This document shows positions 44,251 through 54,357 of a DNA stretch of 64,000 nt, in pieces. The position numbers were made by a program, and so were the translations under genes. Below the pieces are notes generated by a model. The model was not told the origin of the DNA and searched no databases. It was given only the letters and a program-made list of their open reading frames with translations. The first letter of the stretch is position 1; each line of letters starts with the position of its first letter. The stretch comes from JAPLFM01 sp964650885. GTDB lineage: Bacteria > Bacteroidota > Ignavibacteria > Kapaibacteriales > UBA2268. The stretch lies in assembly GCA_964650885.1 (NCBI GenBank), contig CAZYXG010000006.1, positions 17,571-81,570 of the forward strand, read 5' to 3'.

Positions 44251-45180
44251 CTAATTTGGACTTTGTAATGCTTTTTTTACAAAACCATTGTTTTGCTCGA
44301 GAAGAATTTTAGCAGAATCTAATGAGTGATTACCCAAAAGCATTAGTATAGCAGTTTTCACATTATAGTTTGCTATATCAAGCGTTTGAGTAGCTTTGTC
44401 GTAATCCACTTCGCAAATTTCCATCAATGTTCGCTTTGCTCGTTCGATTAGTTTTTTGTTGGTCATTTGCAAGTCAATCATCACATTGCTATAAGTTTTA
44501 CCAAGTTTTACCATAGCGGTAGTTGTGAGCATATTTAGTACAAGTTTTTGTGCTGTTCCTGATTTCATTCGAGTTGAGCCAGTAATTACCTCAGCTCCTA
44601 CTTGCGGAGCTATTACGCAATTAGCCGAAATTCCAAGTTCTGCTATACGTTTTTCGGAAATAGTGCTTAAAAAAATCGTATAAACTCCAAGTTCTTTGGC
44701 CCTATCCAAAGCACCACGCACAATGGGAGTTCTGCCAGAAGCAGCAATTCCGCAAAGTATATCTTTATTGGTAATGCCATACTTTTGAAATATTTCTGCA
44801 CCCGCTTCTAAGCTATCCTCAGCCCCCTCTTGAGCAGCGAATACTGCCTCATTGCCACCAGCTATTATAGCTTGTACCATTTCGGCTGGAGTGCCAAAAG
44901 TGGGAGGACATTCCGCCGCATCTACAATACCGATACGTCCACTTGTGCCAGCACCCAAATAGAAAAGTCGACCACCCTCTTGAAAAGCAGCTACAATTCT
45001 CTCCACAGCAATTTCAATTGCAGGAATAACTTTTTCAACTGCAAGTGCTACTTTCTTATCTTCCGAATTTATAATTTCAAGAATTTCTAAGGTTGATGCT
45101 ATGTCAATATTGCTACTGACTGGATTGCGTTGCTCAGTTTCGAGCGACTTAATCTCATTGAATAGAGGAGTTTCTGGCAT
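44251..45180 (-). CDS. murQ: N-acetylmuramic acid 6-phosphate etherase
   Basis: A 309-residue protein from the ATG at 45180; a TTG three codons upstream is possible but not needed. It cleaves the lactyl ether of MurNAc-6-phosphate to give GlcNAc-6-phosphate in peptidoglycan recycling. Family motifs are intact: FYLGAGTSGRIGIVDAAECP near residue 62, GIAASGRTP near 135, and TGSTRMKSGTAQKLVLNML near 200. It lies upstream of the GT2 gene on the same strand with a 76-base gap. Confidence 0.96.
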   Translation of the reverse strand: MPETPLFNEIKSLETEQRNPVSSNIDIASTLEILEIINSEDKKVALAVEKVIPAIEIAVERIVAAFQEGGRLFYLGAGTSGRIGIVDAAECPPTFGTPAEMVQAIIAGGNEAVFAAQEGAEDSLEAGAEIFQKYGITNKDILCGIAASGRTPIVRGALDRAKELGVYTIFLSTISEKRIAELGISANCVIAPQVGAEVITGSTRMKSGTAQKLVLNMLTTTAMVKLGKTYSNVMIDLQMTNKKLIERAKRTLMEICEVDYDKATQTLDIANYNVKTAILMLLGNHSLDSAKILLEQNNGFVKKALQSPN

Positions 45181-45507
45181 AATTAACAAAAGTAAACAGT
45201 CAATAAAGATAAGTATATAGCGAAAAGTTTGCCAAATTTTTGGATGGGGGTGTAGCTTTTACTATAAACATTTGACTCCTTCGGAGTCTTTTACGAAAAG
45301 ACTAAACAAAGCTCAAAAACTCTTTTGCAATTTAAAATATTTTTTTAATTTTACTAATACTTATTAAAACCTTCAAAATTGATACCCTACTTTTATTTTA
45401 CCTTATCAGGTAAGAAATACATCAATTTGTTCTAAATTATACCTTAGCGTGTATAAAGTTTATATTTAGCGTATAATTGAAATATAGAGATGATTTTTAG
45501 CTTACTT
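45181..45507. other. Intergenic region between the secreted hypothetical gene and murQ
   Basis: About 325 AT-rich bases with no gene. The only structure is a small hairpin GACTCC-TTC-GGAGTC at 45274-45288 followed on the plus strand by a short T tract. No plus-strand gene ends here, and on the minus strand it lacks a T run, so its role is unclear. Confidence 0.6.
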
Positions 45508-46143
45508 CTACCTCACTGGTAGCCATATTGTATTTTCAGGTTTTCTTTTTGTGAGCATTTCTAGCAAACCAAATAAGTATTCGTTTGTGTTCTGTCCACT
45601 TTCTTTGGCTAATTTTTGAAAACTCTTATTTGTTTCTGGGAAAAAAGATGTTAAATCAATTTTCCATTGATCTTCTTCTTTGTTGAAGAGAAATTTGAAA
45701 GGTGTTTTATTGCCATAAACTAAAAATTCTCCAGCAGCTGAAGTTTTAGTTTTTGCTTTCACTTTCCCAATACTAGCGTTTGCAATACTACTTTTGCCAA
45801 TCATTCCTGATTTTATTGCATAGACCAAAAAATTTCTTCCGTTAAATTTGAGCAGTTCTTCTTTTGGTACTCTATGTCTAACTGAGAAAACCATTAGCTT
45901 ATCTAGCAGTGTTTGCTTTTCTATTTTTAAAGAATCAGCATTTTTTGATAATTCTAACATAGATGTGTAATAATCTAAAGTATTTTTGTCTAGGTACTTT
46001 ATTGCTTCTTCCCCATTTTCATCTTGCAAAGCAGCTTTATAAAGTTCAAACGATTGCTGAACTAACTTTTGCTCTTCATTTTTGCTGTAGCTGACATTTG
46101 TAAACATTGCCAAAAGCAAAAGTATAAATATTATGTTTCTCAT
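45508..46143 (-). CDS. Secreted hypothetical protein
   Basis: A 211-residue protein with a signal peptide (MRNIIFILLLLAMFTNVSYS). The mature part begins helical (QSFELYKAALQDENGEEAIK, YLDKNTLDYY) and continues with strands (FLVYGNKTPFKFLFNKEEDQ, WKIDLTSFF). This layout is reminiscent of NTF2-like or DUF4878-type exported domains. No catalytic residues are recognised and the assignment to any family is tentative. Confidence 0.7.
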   Translation of the reverse strand: MRNIIFILLLLAMFTNVSYSKNEEQKLVQQSFELYKAALQDENGEEAIKYLDKNTLDYYTSMLELSKNADSLKIEKQTLLDKLMVFSVRHRVPKEELLKFNGRNFLVYAIKSGMIGKSSIANASIGKVKAKTKTSAAGEFLVYGNKTPFKFLFNKEEDQWKIDLTSFFPETNKSFQKLAKESGQNTNEYLFGLLEMLTKRKPENTIWLPVR

Positions 46144-46362
46144 TTTCTTGTTTTAAATTATTTGTACTCAATTACTTCTAAAAATAAGAAGAAAAATGTT
46201 TAATCAAAAAATATATTTCTATAGTTTTACAATTCAACTCCAAAATTCAACCATTCATTCATATAAGTCATATATTCATAGCAACTTGCAATAATTTCAT
46301 TAATTTTGTAGATAATTTTGAATAGTTAATTTAAACACATTCAAAATTTTAAGGCGAAACAA

Positions 46363-46899
46363 ATGAGAAACCTTGTAGTATATTTTTCTTTATTATTCCT
46401 CGGAATAGTTACTATATCCCACAATGCTTTGTCGCAAAATGAAAGGCAAAAAGCAACTCAAGTTGTGATGGGTCGCATCACAGATTCTGAATCCAATAGT
46501 CCATTGGCTGGAGTTAAGCTTACAGTTGTATTGGATACTACTAAACTTAACCTTTATGGAAATGAAAACGAAAATACAATAGTAGATTATAGCAAAGGTA
46601 TTGTTGGTACTTCATTCGAAAGTAATTTATCAGATAATACTTTTATGAAATTGACTTTAGGGGTTTCCGCTACCGATGAAAATTTCATTGGCGACTCAAT
46701 TGATGTGAATACAAGAAAAGAGTATAGGAAAGGATTGGGGGCATTTGAAACACAGAAGTATTCATTTGTGGGACAACTTCGACATAAGTTCGATGCTCAA
46801 TATTCAATTTCATCAGGCTTCAATATAGATAGAACGAACTTCACATTAAATAGAAAAGAATATTATGATTCAGCCAAAGTGGCTCGCCGAGAGAGTTAA
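46363..46899 (+). pseudogene. Internally deleted outer-membrane receptor remnant
   Basis: A 178-residue frame with a good signal peptide (NALS before Gln at residue 25) and the beginning of a carboxypeptidase-regulatory-like domain (MGRITDSESNSPLAGVKLTV). At about residue 62 (near 46549) it jumps from this domain into sequence that looks like a TonB-receptor barrel (FMKLTLGVSATDENFIG, KYSFVGQLRHKFDAQYSISS). It stops soon after at ARRES. The rest of the domain, the plug and most of the barrel are missing. It is best explained as a large internal deletion plus loss of the 3' part. Confidence 0.7.
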
Positions 46900-47067
46900 A
46901 GACATCAAATTGCTCTTTGGCAGAAAGTAAAGTATATGTAAAACTAACAAATTTTCAATTATTCCACCTATACAAGCCATTATGTTTATATAATTCAGTA
47001 AATTTTAGTAATATTAGTATTGCTGAATAATGTTAGTTGAAAATTTCAGCAAGAAAATGGGATTTAT

Positions 47068-50000
47068 ATGAGCAAAGAACTGCATAATAAAGAATTAATA
47101 GAAGATAACCTTAGACTAAATCAAGAGTTGCTAAAAGCTGAATTGAGAATTGCAGAACTTGAAAGAATTGCTAATCTACATGAACTTCCAAACGAAAGCG
47201 AAGAAGATTATGTTGTTGTTTTCGATTCAGAAATGCGGTTTGTACATATCTCGAAAATAGATTATGGTTTTCAGTTGAGTGACTTTATTGGCAAAAAGAT
47301 TGATGAAATCTTTCCAAAGGATTTAACTGATATTTTTGCAACTCATTTTGAAGAGGCAAAGTTAAACGGAAAGTCGAATACATATTTTTCTTCGTTCGAT
47401 AGCCCAAATGGAAAAGTAACTCAAAGAAACCAAATTAGAGAAATAACAATAAATGGTGGAAAATATTATTTAACAAGAGCCGAAAATGTAACAAATAGTT
47501 ACGGAAAATATATTCAATTGCAAGATAAAGAAGATTTAACTAATCTTGCTTTGGAAGCTACCCATACTGGTACTTGGAGTTTCAGCAAATTGAGTATGCT
47601 TTTTGTAATTTCACAAACATTGCGTAATATTTTAGAGCATAATAGCGATTTATTAGACATACCATCATTTCTATCTTATATCCACCCAGACGATGTTGCA
47701 AGAGTTACTAAAACAGTAGAAGAGGCTTTGTCAGGTATTAATCCATCTACTGAAGTATCATATAGAATATTACTTCCTAATGGAAATCTAAAATATTTAT
47801 CTACTACTCTCAAAGGTGTGCCTAATAATGATGATGAAATAATTAATTTTAATGGAATTACTCAAGATATTACAGATACGTATATAAAGAATAAAACCGA
47901 ATTCCAATATCAATCTCTTGTCCAATCAATTAATACTAACTTAAAAGCTGGGCTATATCGCAGTACTCCTGAAAGTGGTGGTATTTTTTGCAATAAAGCA
48001 ATGTGGGAAATGTTTGGTTTCAATTCACTAGAAGAATTCACAAAAGCAACCCCACTATCTTTATATAAAAATATTGAAGATAGAAATGTTGAAATGTCAG
48101 ATTTAGAAAAAAAATATGCTTTAAATAATATTTATACTTCCAAAGAAATTGAATATTTAAGAAAAGACGGAACTAGCTTTACTGCTATTGTAAATAGTGT
48201 TTTGCAAAAAGATGAGGAAGGTAATTTCTTTTTCGATGGAGCAGTTCACGATATAACCCAAATGAAAAACGTAGAAAATAATCTTAAAAAACAGGAACTA
48301 ATTTTTTCTAGTTTATTGCAAAATTCATTGGATGTATTTTCTATTTACGATAAAGATGGTAGAGGAATTTTCCACAGTAATAGACTTTATGAGGTACTTG
48401 GCTATAACAAGGAAGAAATATTAAACACTGGCTTTTGGAATTATATTCATAAGGAAGATTTAACTAACTTAATTGCTAAGTTTAAAGCTCTTATTCAAGT
48501 GAATAACTCCACGGAAGAATTTTTAGTTAGAATCATAAGAAAATCTGGAGAAACTATATACTTTGAAGGTATAGCCAAAAATATGCTCAATACCGAAGGT
48601 ATCAATGGGATAGTAGTAAATGGAAGAGAAGTAACAGATAGAATTCTAAATGAAATTGAACTAAAAGAGCAGCAAAGTAGAATGCGTGCAATTTTAGATA
48701 CGACAGAAAACACTTATGTATTAATTAATAAAGATGGAATAGTAATTTCATATAATAAAAGAATGTATGAAGAAACTTTCGCATTTTTTAATATTGAAAT
48801 AATAAATAACGTTACACATTATAATGAATTTGTACTTCCAAATAAAGTTAATGAGTTTCATAAAAATTACACCAATGCCTTAAATGGCAAAAGTGTAAAT
48901 GTTGTCAGAAGAATAATTGGTCCAGACAATAGTAATTACTGGTTTTCATTTGCATTTAAACCTGCTTATGATAATAATGATGAAATATATGCCGTTTCTT
49001 TGTCCACGCTTAATGTTACTAGCTTAAAAGAGAACGAAGATAAACTTCAACTAAGTCTTTTTGAAATTGAAGCATTAATTAATGCTATTCCTGATACTAT
49101 TATTAGAATTAATATTGATTTAACTATTTTAGATTTCAAAGCTGGAAGCAAGTTTGAATCTTATAGCCCAAATGTTTTAATTGGTGGCAATCTCGATAGT
49201 TTGGGCTTGCCAGCCTATGCAGTTGAAGATTTGAAGAGTGCTATTTCATCTGCTATAAGCAATAATTCAGTTGAGATTGTTGAATTTAATATTTCAGATG
49301 AATATAACGAATCTAATTATTTTGAAGCTCGTATAGTTGCAAACGCAGAAAATACTATTATTGCTATTATTAGAGATATAACTGACAGAAAGAAATTTGA
49401 ATATAGAATGAAAGCTCTCAATTCTGAGCTTGAAATTAAAATTCAAGAAAGAACTAGTAAACTTGGTGAAGCTATTGTGGATCTTAGCACCGAAATAGAC
49501 AGCAGAATTACTGCACAAAAAGAAGCAGAAAATGCCAAAGAACTTCTTCAGATTTCTTTAGATAAAGAAAAAGTGCTTAACGATATGAAAACAAAATTTG
49601 TTGCAATGGTCTCCCATGAATACCGTACTCCTCTTACTATCATTCAAACCTCAGCTTTTCTATTAGAAAAATACTATGTTAAGCAAAATGAACAGCGATT
49701 CTTTTCTAACTTAGAGAAGGTTCATAAATCTGTAGCCAGTATGGTGGATATGCTTGAAAACGTTCTATCTTATAGCAAACTAGAAAGTGGCAATATTCAA
49801 AGGAGACTTACAAAGCTAAACGTTAAAGATGTTTGTGAAGCAATAGCCCTTCAATATAGAAGCACTGTTACAAAAGGCCTACATAGAATTAACACAAAAG
49901 TGGAAGATAACAACACAATTATTATTAGCGATCAGAATTTGCTTAATCAAATATTAAGTAATCTGGTTTTCAATTCAATCAAGTATTCACCCGAAGGTGG

Positions 50001-50271
50001 AGATATTGATATCATTGTGACTGAAGGCAAACATAGTATTGCTTTTTCTGTCAAAGATCAAGGCATAGGCATTCCCCAAGAAGATATAAGCAAACTATCG
50101 TTACCTTTCCAACGAGGTGGCAATGTAAAAGATATTGCTGGCACTGGGTTAGGGCTTTCAATTGTGAAAGCATGGACCGAAATACTTGATGGTGAAATTA
50201 AAATTGAAAGTAAATTGGGCAAAGGTACAATCTTTACTGTTATTTTACCACGTAATTATAAAAATATTTAA
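47068..50271 (+). CDS. Multi-PAS sensor histidine kinase
   Basis: A 1067-residue protein without obvious transmembrane segments, so probably cytoplasmic. After an N-terminal coiled coil come about five to six PAS or PAC modules (for example VFSIYDKDGRGIFHSNRLYE and GFWNYIHKEDLTNL). Then a long coiled coil leads into the HisKA domain with phosphoacceptor H850 in VAMVSHEYRTPL. The HATPase domain has NLVFNSIKYSPEGG, DQGIGIPQED and GTGLGLSIVKAW. No receiver domain is attached and no response regulator is nearby, so it is an orphan kinase. The signal sensed is unknown. The next gene begins directly after its stop. Confidence 0.92.
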   Translation: MSKELHNKELIEDNLRLNQELLKAELRIAELERIANLHELPNESEEDYVVVFDSEMRFVHISKIDYGFQLSDFIGKKIDEIFPKDLTDIFATHFEEAKLNGKSNTYFSSFDSPNGKVTQRNQIREITINGGKYYLTRAENVTNSYGKYIQLQDKEDLTNLALEATHTGTWSFSKLSMLFVISQTLRNILEHNSDLLDIPSFLSYIHPDDVARVTKTVEEALSGINPSTEVSYRILLPNGNLKYLSTTLKGVPNNDDEIINFNGITQDITDTYIKNKTEFQYQSLVQSINTNLKAGLYRSTPESGGIFCNKAMWEMFGFNSLEEFTKATPLSLYKNIEDRNVEMSDLEKKYALNNIYTSKEIEYLRKDGTSFTAIVNSVLQKDEEGNFFFDGAVHDITQMKNVENNLKKQELIFSSLLQNSLDVFSIYDKDGRGIFHSNRLYEVLGYNKEEILNTGFWNYIHKEDLTNLIAKFKALIQVNNSTEEFLVRIIRKSGETIYFEGIAKNMLNTEGINGIVVNGREVTDRILNEIELKEQQSRMRAILDTTENTYVLINKDGIVISYNKRMYEETFAFFNIEIINNVTHYNEFVLPNKVNEFHKNYTNALNGKSVNVVRRIIGPDNSNYWFSFAFKPAYDNNDEIYAVSLSTLNVTSLKENEDKLQLSLFEIEALINAIPDTIIRINIDLTILDFKAGSKFESYSPNVLIGGNLDSLGLPAYAVEDLKSAISSAISNNSVEIVEFNISDEYNESNYFEARIVANAENTIIAIIRDITDRKKFEYRMKALNSELEIKIQERTSKLGEAIVDLSTEIDSRITAQKEAENAKELLQISLDKEKVLNDMKTKFVAMVSHEYRTPLTIIQTSAFLLEKYYVKQNEQRFFSNLEKVHKSVASMVDMLENVLSYSKLESGNIQRRLTKLNVKDVCEAIALQYRSTVTKGLHRINTKVEDNNTIIISDQNLLNQILSNLVFNSIKYSPEGGDIDIIVTEGKHSIAFSVKDQGIGIPQEDISKLSLPFQRGGNVKDIAGTGLGLSIVKAWTEILDGEIKIESKLGKGTIFTVILPRNYKNI

Positions 50272-50871
50272 ATGGCAAATATATTTGAATTTGAAGGATT
50301 TATTCCTGTAATTCACGAAAGCTCTTTCGTTCATCCAAATGCTACTATTACTGGCAATGTAATAATTGGCAAGAATGTTTATGTAGGTCCTGGAGCTGCC
50401 ATTCGTGGCGATTGGGGTGCAGTGGAAATTTCCGATGGTTGCAATATTCAAGAAAATTGTACTATCCACATGTTTCCTGGAGTTACTGTTCGCTTAGCTG
50501 AATCCGTTCATATTGGGCATGGAGCAATTATCCACGGTGCATCGATTGGACGCAACTGCCTAATTGGAATGAACGCCGTTGTGATGGATAATGTGATAAT
50601 TGAAGAAGAATGTATTATCGGTGCTTTGACTTTCGTACCTGCCGATATGCACATTCCTCGCAGAAAAGTAGTAGTAGGTAATCCTGCAAAGATAGTAAAA
50701 GATGTGTCGGAAGAAATGATTAATTGGAAAACAAAAGGTACAAAACTATATCAACAATTGCCGAGCGATTTATATCGTACCCTCAGAGCAGTTGAGCCAC
50801 TAAGGGAAATACCAGCAAATCGTCCAGTCCAGAAAATTAATTACTTCACTTGGAATGAAAGCAAGAAATAG
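50272..50871 (+). CDS. Gamma carbonic anhydrase family / PaaY-like hexapeptide protein
   Basis: A 199-residue left-handed beta-helix protein with hexapeptide repeats (ATITGNVIIGKNVYVGPG, AAIRGDWG). Metal-ligand histidines are seen at NCTIHMFPG, HIGHGAIIHG and related positions, as in gamma-class carbonic anhydrases and PaaY thioesterases. About 30 C-terminal residues (LYRTLRAVEPLREIPANRP) match the PaaY/CaiE subgroup. The ATG follows the histidine kinase stop with no gap, so translation is coupled. CO2 hydration or thioesterase activity would need testing. Confidence 0.88.
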   Translation: MANIFEFEGFIPVIHESSFVHPNATITGNVIIGKNVYVGPGAAIRGDWGAVEISDGCNIQENCTIHMFPGVTVRLAESVHIGHGAIIHGASIGRNCLIGMNAVVMDNVIIEEECIIGALTFVPADMHIPRRKVVVGNPAKIVKDVSEEMINWKTKGTKLYQQLPSDLYRTLRAVEPLREIPANRPVQKINYFTWNESKK

Positions 50872-50884
50872 GGATTTTAGCTAA

Positions 50885-51586
50885 CTATTTTTCTAGAAAG
50901 TGGGTTTTATAAGCTTCTTGAGCTTCGTTGTAATCGTCCAATCTACCTATATCAAGCCAATATTCTTTCATTAAATATCTACCAATTTTAGCATTTTGGG
51001 AAATCATTTCTTTTATTAGAGTATCTATTCCAAAATATGTATTATCTGGAATATATTTAAAAATAGCAGGCTTCATATAATATATACCAGCAACTATTTC
51101 GATAACCAAATCAGGCTTTTCTTGCACATCTACTATGAAATCATTTTCCACTTGCACACTGCCAAAATTAAATGGAGTGCGAATTTCTTTCGTAACCACA
51201 GTGAAATCAGCTCCTTTTTCAGAGCCAAATTCATATAGTTTGCCAAAATCAATTGTGCTGAGTATATCGCCATTCATCAATAAAAATGGCTCAGTAAGTT
51301 TATCTCGCAAAAGCGACAATGGTCCACAAGTGCCGAGCGGAATATCTTCATTGCTAAAAGTAACGTCCACACCGTATTTTTTGCCATCGCCAATAAAAGC
51401 TTCAATATATTCAGCTTTATAGTTAGTAGCAATAAATATCTCTTTGAATCCATATTTCGCCAAATTCTCTATTTGAATTTCAAGCATTGACTTTTCGCCA
51501 ATTGGTAGCAATGGCTTTGGTATTGCTTGGGTGAATGGTTTAAGTCTGCTGCCCAGACCACCTGCTAAAATTACTGCTTTTTTCAT
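50885..51586 (-). CDS. Sugar-phosphate nucleotidyltransferase
   Basis: A 233-residue protein with the nucleotidyltransferase signature LAGGLGSRLKPFTQAIPKPL (residues 7-26), MNGDIL near residue 100 holding the metal Asp, and a C-terminal EYWLDIGRLDDYNEA. It activates a sugar 1-phosphate with a nucleotide; the branch resembles mannose-1-phosphate and heptose-1-phosphate guanylyltransferases, and the exact sugar is not readable. It lies 24 bases downstream of the epimerase gene on the same strand and likely works with it in surface polysaccharide synthesis. Confidence 0.88.
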   Translation of the reverse strand: MKKAVILAGGLGSRLKPFTQAIPKPLLPIGEKSMLEIQIENLAKYGFKEIFIATNYKAEYIEAFIGDGKKYGVDVTFSNEDIPLGTCGPLSLLRDKLTEPFLLMNGDILSTIDFGKLYEFGSEKGADFTVVTKEIRTPFNFGSVQVENDFIVDVQEKPDLVIEIVAGIYYMKPAIFKYIPDNTYFGIDTLIKEMISQNAKIGRYLMKEYWLDIGRLDDYNEAQEAYKTHFLEK

Positions 51587-51610
51587 TGATATTTATTTGC
51601 TTAGTTAAAT

Positions 51611-52585
51611 TTAAATATTGCTGTATTTGCTATCGTTCGGATTGCTTATGAATCCCGAACTAAGTACTTTAATAATCTCCAATACTCCTTCTTCCACATT
51701 GGAAGTGATTTCAAAGCCAAGAGTATTTTTGATTTTGTCGAAATTCACTCTATAATCTCTTGGGTCTTCCGATTTTTGGACGTATTCTACTTCAGCTTCA
51801 GGGATATGTTTTGAAATCAAATCCACAAGCATTTTCTTTGTATAGTTTTCACTAGTGTCGCCCACATTGAAAACAGTTCTATTGATTTTTTCTTTGGGGC
51901 TTTCAAGCATTAGCATTGCCCCACGAGCCAAATCCCTAACGTGGCAATAAGGTCGCCAGAATTGTTCGCCAAAAACCACTAAATTATTGCCAACGAACAA
52001 ATCTCGAGTAAATTCATTCACAGTCAAATCAAATCGCATACGTGTTGAATAGCCATAAACTGTAGAAAAACGCAAAGCAGTTGCAGTTAAATCTTCTCTA
52101 TAATCCGATTCCATCAAATATTGCTCAAATTTAACTTTCAATCTGGCATATAAAGAAACTGGAGTAAGTTCCGATTCTTCATTCACATAGCCATCGCCTT
52201 TCATTTTGCCATAATTGCTACAAGTAGATGAAAACACAAAATTCTTGACAGATTTAGTTTCTCTCACCAAATCGAATAGCTGCACAGCCGCATCCCAATT
52301 GATTGATTCCGCTTTCTCTGGCTCTTTAGCACAAGCAGGGTCGCCCACTATTGCAGCCAAATGAACTACGCCATCTATTCCATTGAGTGCTTTTGTAAGC
52401 TTTTCTTTATCTCTTATGTCCGCATTCACCAATTCAAAATTTGGATTAGTTGCCAAATGCGATAGTGACTCGCCGCCAAACACCAAATAATCAATCGCAC
52501 GCACCGCATAGCCACTATTTATAAGCAAAGTGCAAAGTGTAGAGCCAATGTATCCAGCTCCCCCTGTAACCAAAATTCTTTTCAT
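51611..52585 (-). CDS. NAD-dependent epimerase/dehydratase (extended SDR)
   Basis: A 324-residue extended SDR. The NAD-binding loop TGGAGYIGS lies at residues 7-15, followed by VVHLAAIVGDPAC, a catalytic Ser/Thr region FSSTCSNYGKM and the YARLK active-site Tyr and Lys near residue 149. It acts on a nucleotide-activated sugar; the product is not predictable. It is operonic with the sugar nucleotidyltransferase and divergent from the DUF2142 gene. Confidence 0.9.
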   Translation of the reverse strand: MKRILVTGGAGYIGSTLCTLLINSGYAVRAIDYLVFGGESLSHLATNPNFELVNADIRDKEKLTKALNGIDGVVHLAAIVGDPACAKEPEKAESINWDAAVQLFDLVRETKSVKNFVFSSTCSNYGKMKGDGYVNEESELTPVSLYARLKVKFEQYLMESDYREDLTATALRFSTVYGYSTRMRFDLTVNEFTRDLFVGNNLVVFGEQFWRPYCHVRDLARGAMLMLESPKEKINRTVFNVGDTSENYTKKMLVDLISKHIPEAEVEYVQKSEDPRDYRVNFDKIKNTLGFEITSNVEEGVLEIIKVLSSGFISNPNDSKYSNI

Positions 52586-52717
52586 TTTTCTTTTTTTGTT
52601 CGTTTTTCAATTTCAATATACTTAATCTAAATGTTTACTTTTTGAAAATTATTCCCAAATATTCTACTTTTTTGCAGATAATTGAGAATTTGTGTTTTAT
52701 ACAATTATTCAAAATCG

Positions 52718-52725
52718 TATCTTTG
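52718..52725 (+). promoter_or_regulatory. Candidate -7 element upstream of the DUF2142 gene
   Basis: TATCTTTG fits TAnnTTTG and lies 57 bases before the start at 52782. The nearest upstream TTTG (52689-52692) is 25 bases away, slightly long for a -33 box. Confidence 0.35.
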
Positions 52726-52781
52726 AAATTGATTAGAAATCAATTCTTTATACTTTATTTCAAAAGTGAATCGGCAAAATA

Positions 52782-54224
52782 ATGGCAAACAACGTAAATC
52801 AGAGTGTTTTCACCGTTAAGGGCTTTAAGGAGTCATTCTCGAAAGTAGAATATATCTTCCTTTATTTGGGGATTTTATTCGGATTACTTTTCGTTTTTTA
52901 TAATCCTCCATTCCAAACTAATGATGAGGATAGGCACTTTTACTTAGCATGGCAAGTTTCTAACTTCCAATTTTTTGCAAAGGCAAACGAAGCCGAGCAG
53001 AAAGTTGGCTGCGAAATTCCAAAAAATCTATACGGCACAGTGAATAATTTTCAAGGGATCTCTTTTGCAAGCAAGCAAAAGATTACAAAGGATATGATGG
53101 AGAATGCAAAAGCTGTTCCGCTCAATTCCGATGATAAAATGTTTATCAATCACTTCCACCCAGCCACAACTCCTTTTGGATTTATTCCTGCGGCAATAGG
53201 AATAGACTTCGCTAGAATCTTTAGCTGTGGTCCAATTTGGATTGGTTGGTGGGCTAGGATATTTGCATTGGCTTCGTATTTGGCAATTATATTTTTTGCA
53301 ATTCGGATTACTCCAATTATGAAAGTTGGCTTTATGCTTTATGCATTAACTCCAATGGCACTTTTCCAAGGGGCATCTGTAACTTATGACACAATCAGCA
53401 ATGCTTCATCGCTTTTGCTTGTAGCTTATATGCTGTACTTCGCATTCGACAAAAAGTCAGAGCTTGGCAATAGAGAATTTCTGTTTATGTTACTTTTAAT
53501 ATTTCTCCACGAATTTGCGAAACACGGTTATTTATTTATTGCTTTTATGTTTCTTTTAATTCCCTATGAAAGAATTAAAATTACATATTTTAATCAGAAA
53601 GTATTCACTGGTTTAATGTTTGTTTATGCAGCAGTGGTTTATAAATTAGCGGACTTTATGTTCTCTGCTTTAGTGCCTGATTTCAGCCATATAAAACAAC
53701 CAGTTTTCCAAAATGACTTTTATTTTTCTGTGGCAGAAAACACTAGTTATTGGTTAACAAGACCAATTGAATTAGTAGCTATTTTAATTAAGAACTTCCT
53801 TAATTTCCGCCACGAATGGATAGGTGGAGTGATTGGTAGATTTGGTTATTCCTATACCGCACTACCGAAAGAATATTACTTTATGCACGGCTTAGTGCTT
53901 ATATCTGTAGCATTTATGGACAACCGCAAGGATATAAAAATAGCTACTTGGCAAAAAGCAATTCTGTTTTTCATTGTGCTTTTCGATGCTGGAGCTTTAA
54001 TATTCCAATTCTTACTTACTTCGCCTGTGGGTGCACAAATGATATTTGGTTTCCAAGGCAGATACCTTGTGCAGTTAGTGCCAGTGCTGATGTTACTTTT
54101 CTACCAAAACAAAATTTCTATCCAAGAATGGGATAAAAACAAGTTAATGGTGGTAGCAGTTTATATCATCTTCGCACTAATTTATGCAGTCACTTGGATG
54201 GACGAAAGATTCTTTACACTATAA
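52782..54224 (+). CDS. DUF2142 family membrane protein
   Basis: A 480-residue integral membrane protein with roughly ten hydrophobic helices. After the first helix it has NPPFQTNDEDRHFYLAWQVS, matching the conserved acidic pattern of DUF2142 proteins, which resemble GT-C glycosyltransferases and occur near polysaccharide genes. It is divergent from the nucleotidyltransferase/epimerase pair, supporting a surface-glycan role. The function is inferred. A strong terminator follows. Confidence 0.8.
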   Translation: MANNVNQSVFTVKGFKESFSKVEYIFLYLGILFGLLFVFYNPPFQTNDEDRHFYLAWQVSNFQFFAKANEAEQKVGCEIPKNLYGTVNNFQGISFASKQKITKDMMENAKAVPLNSDDKMFINHFHPATTPFGFIPAAIGIDFARIFSCGPIWIGWWARIFALASYLAIIFFAIRITPIMKVGFMLYALTPMALFQGASVTYDTISNASSLLLVAYMLYFAFDKKSELGNREFLFMLLLIFLHEFAKHGYLFIAFMFLLIPYERIKITYFNQKVFTGLMFVYAAVVYKLADFMFSALVPDFSHIKQPVFQNDFYFSVAENTSYWLTRPIELVAILIKNFLNFRHEWIGGVIGRFGYSYTALPKEYYFMHGLVLISVAFMDNRKDIKIATWQKAILFFIVLFDAGALIFQFLLTSPVGAQMIFGFQGRYLVQLVPVLMLLFYQNKISIQEWDKNKLMVVAVYIIFALIYAVTWMDERFFTL

Positions 54225-54251
54225 ATTAACCCATTAACCCTACTTAATTAT

Positions 54252-54288
54252 AAACTTCACTATTGAAAAATAGTGAAGTTTTTTTTGT
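54252..54288 (+). terminator. Intrinsic terminator after the DUF2142 gene
   Basis: AAACTTCACTATT and AATAGTGAAGTTT form a perfect 13-bp stem around a short GAAA-type loop, followed by eight T. It lies 27 bases after the stop and is nearly identical over about 40 bases to the terminator at 35534-35574. Confidence 0.9.
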
Positions 54289-54357
54289 TGTATATTACTA
54301 TATTCTAAATGGTGTAATTTGTAACTATAAAGATTATAATTAGGTTAATATTCCAAT

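Noticed and set aside
45274..45288. Small hairpin as a transcription terminator
   Set aside because: No plus-strand gene ends nearby and there is no T run on the minus strand.
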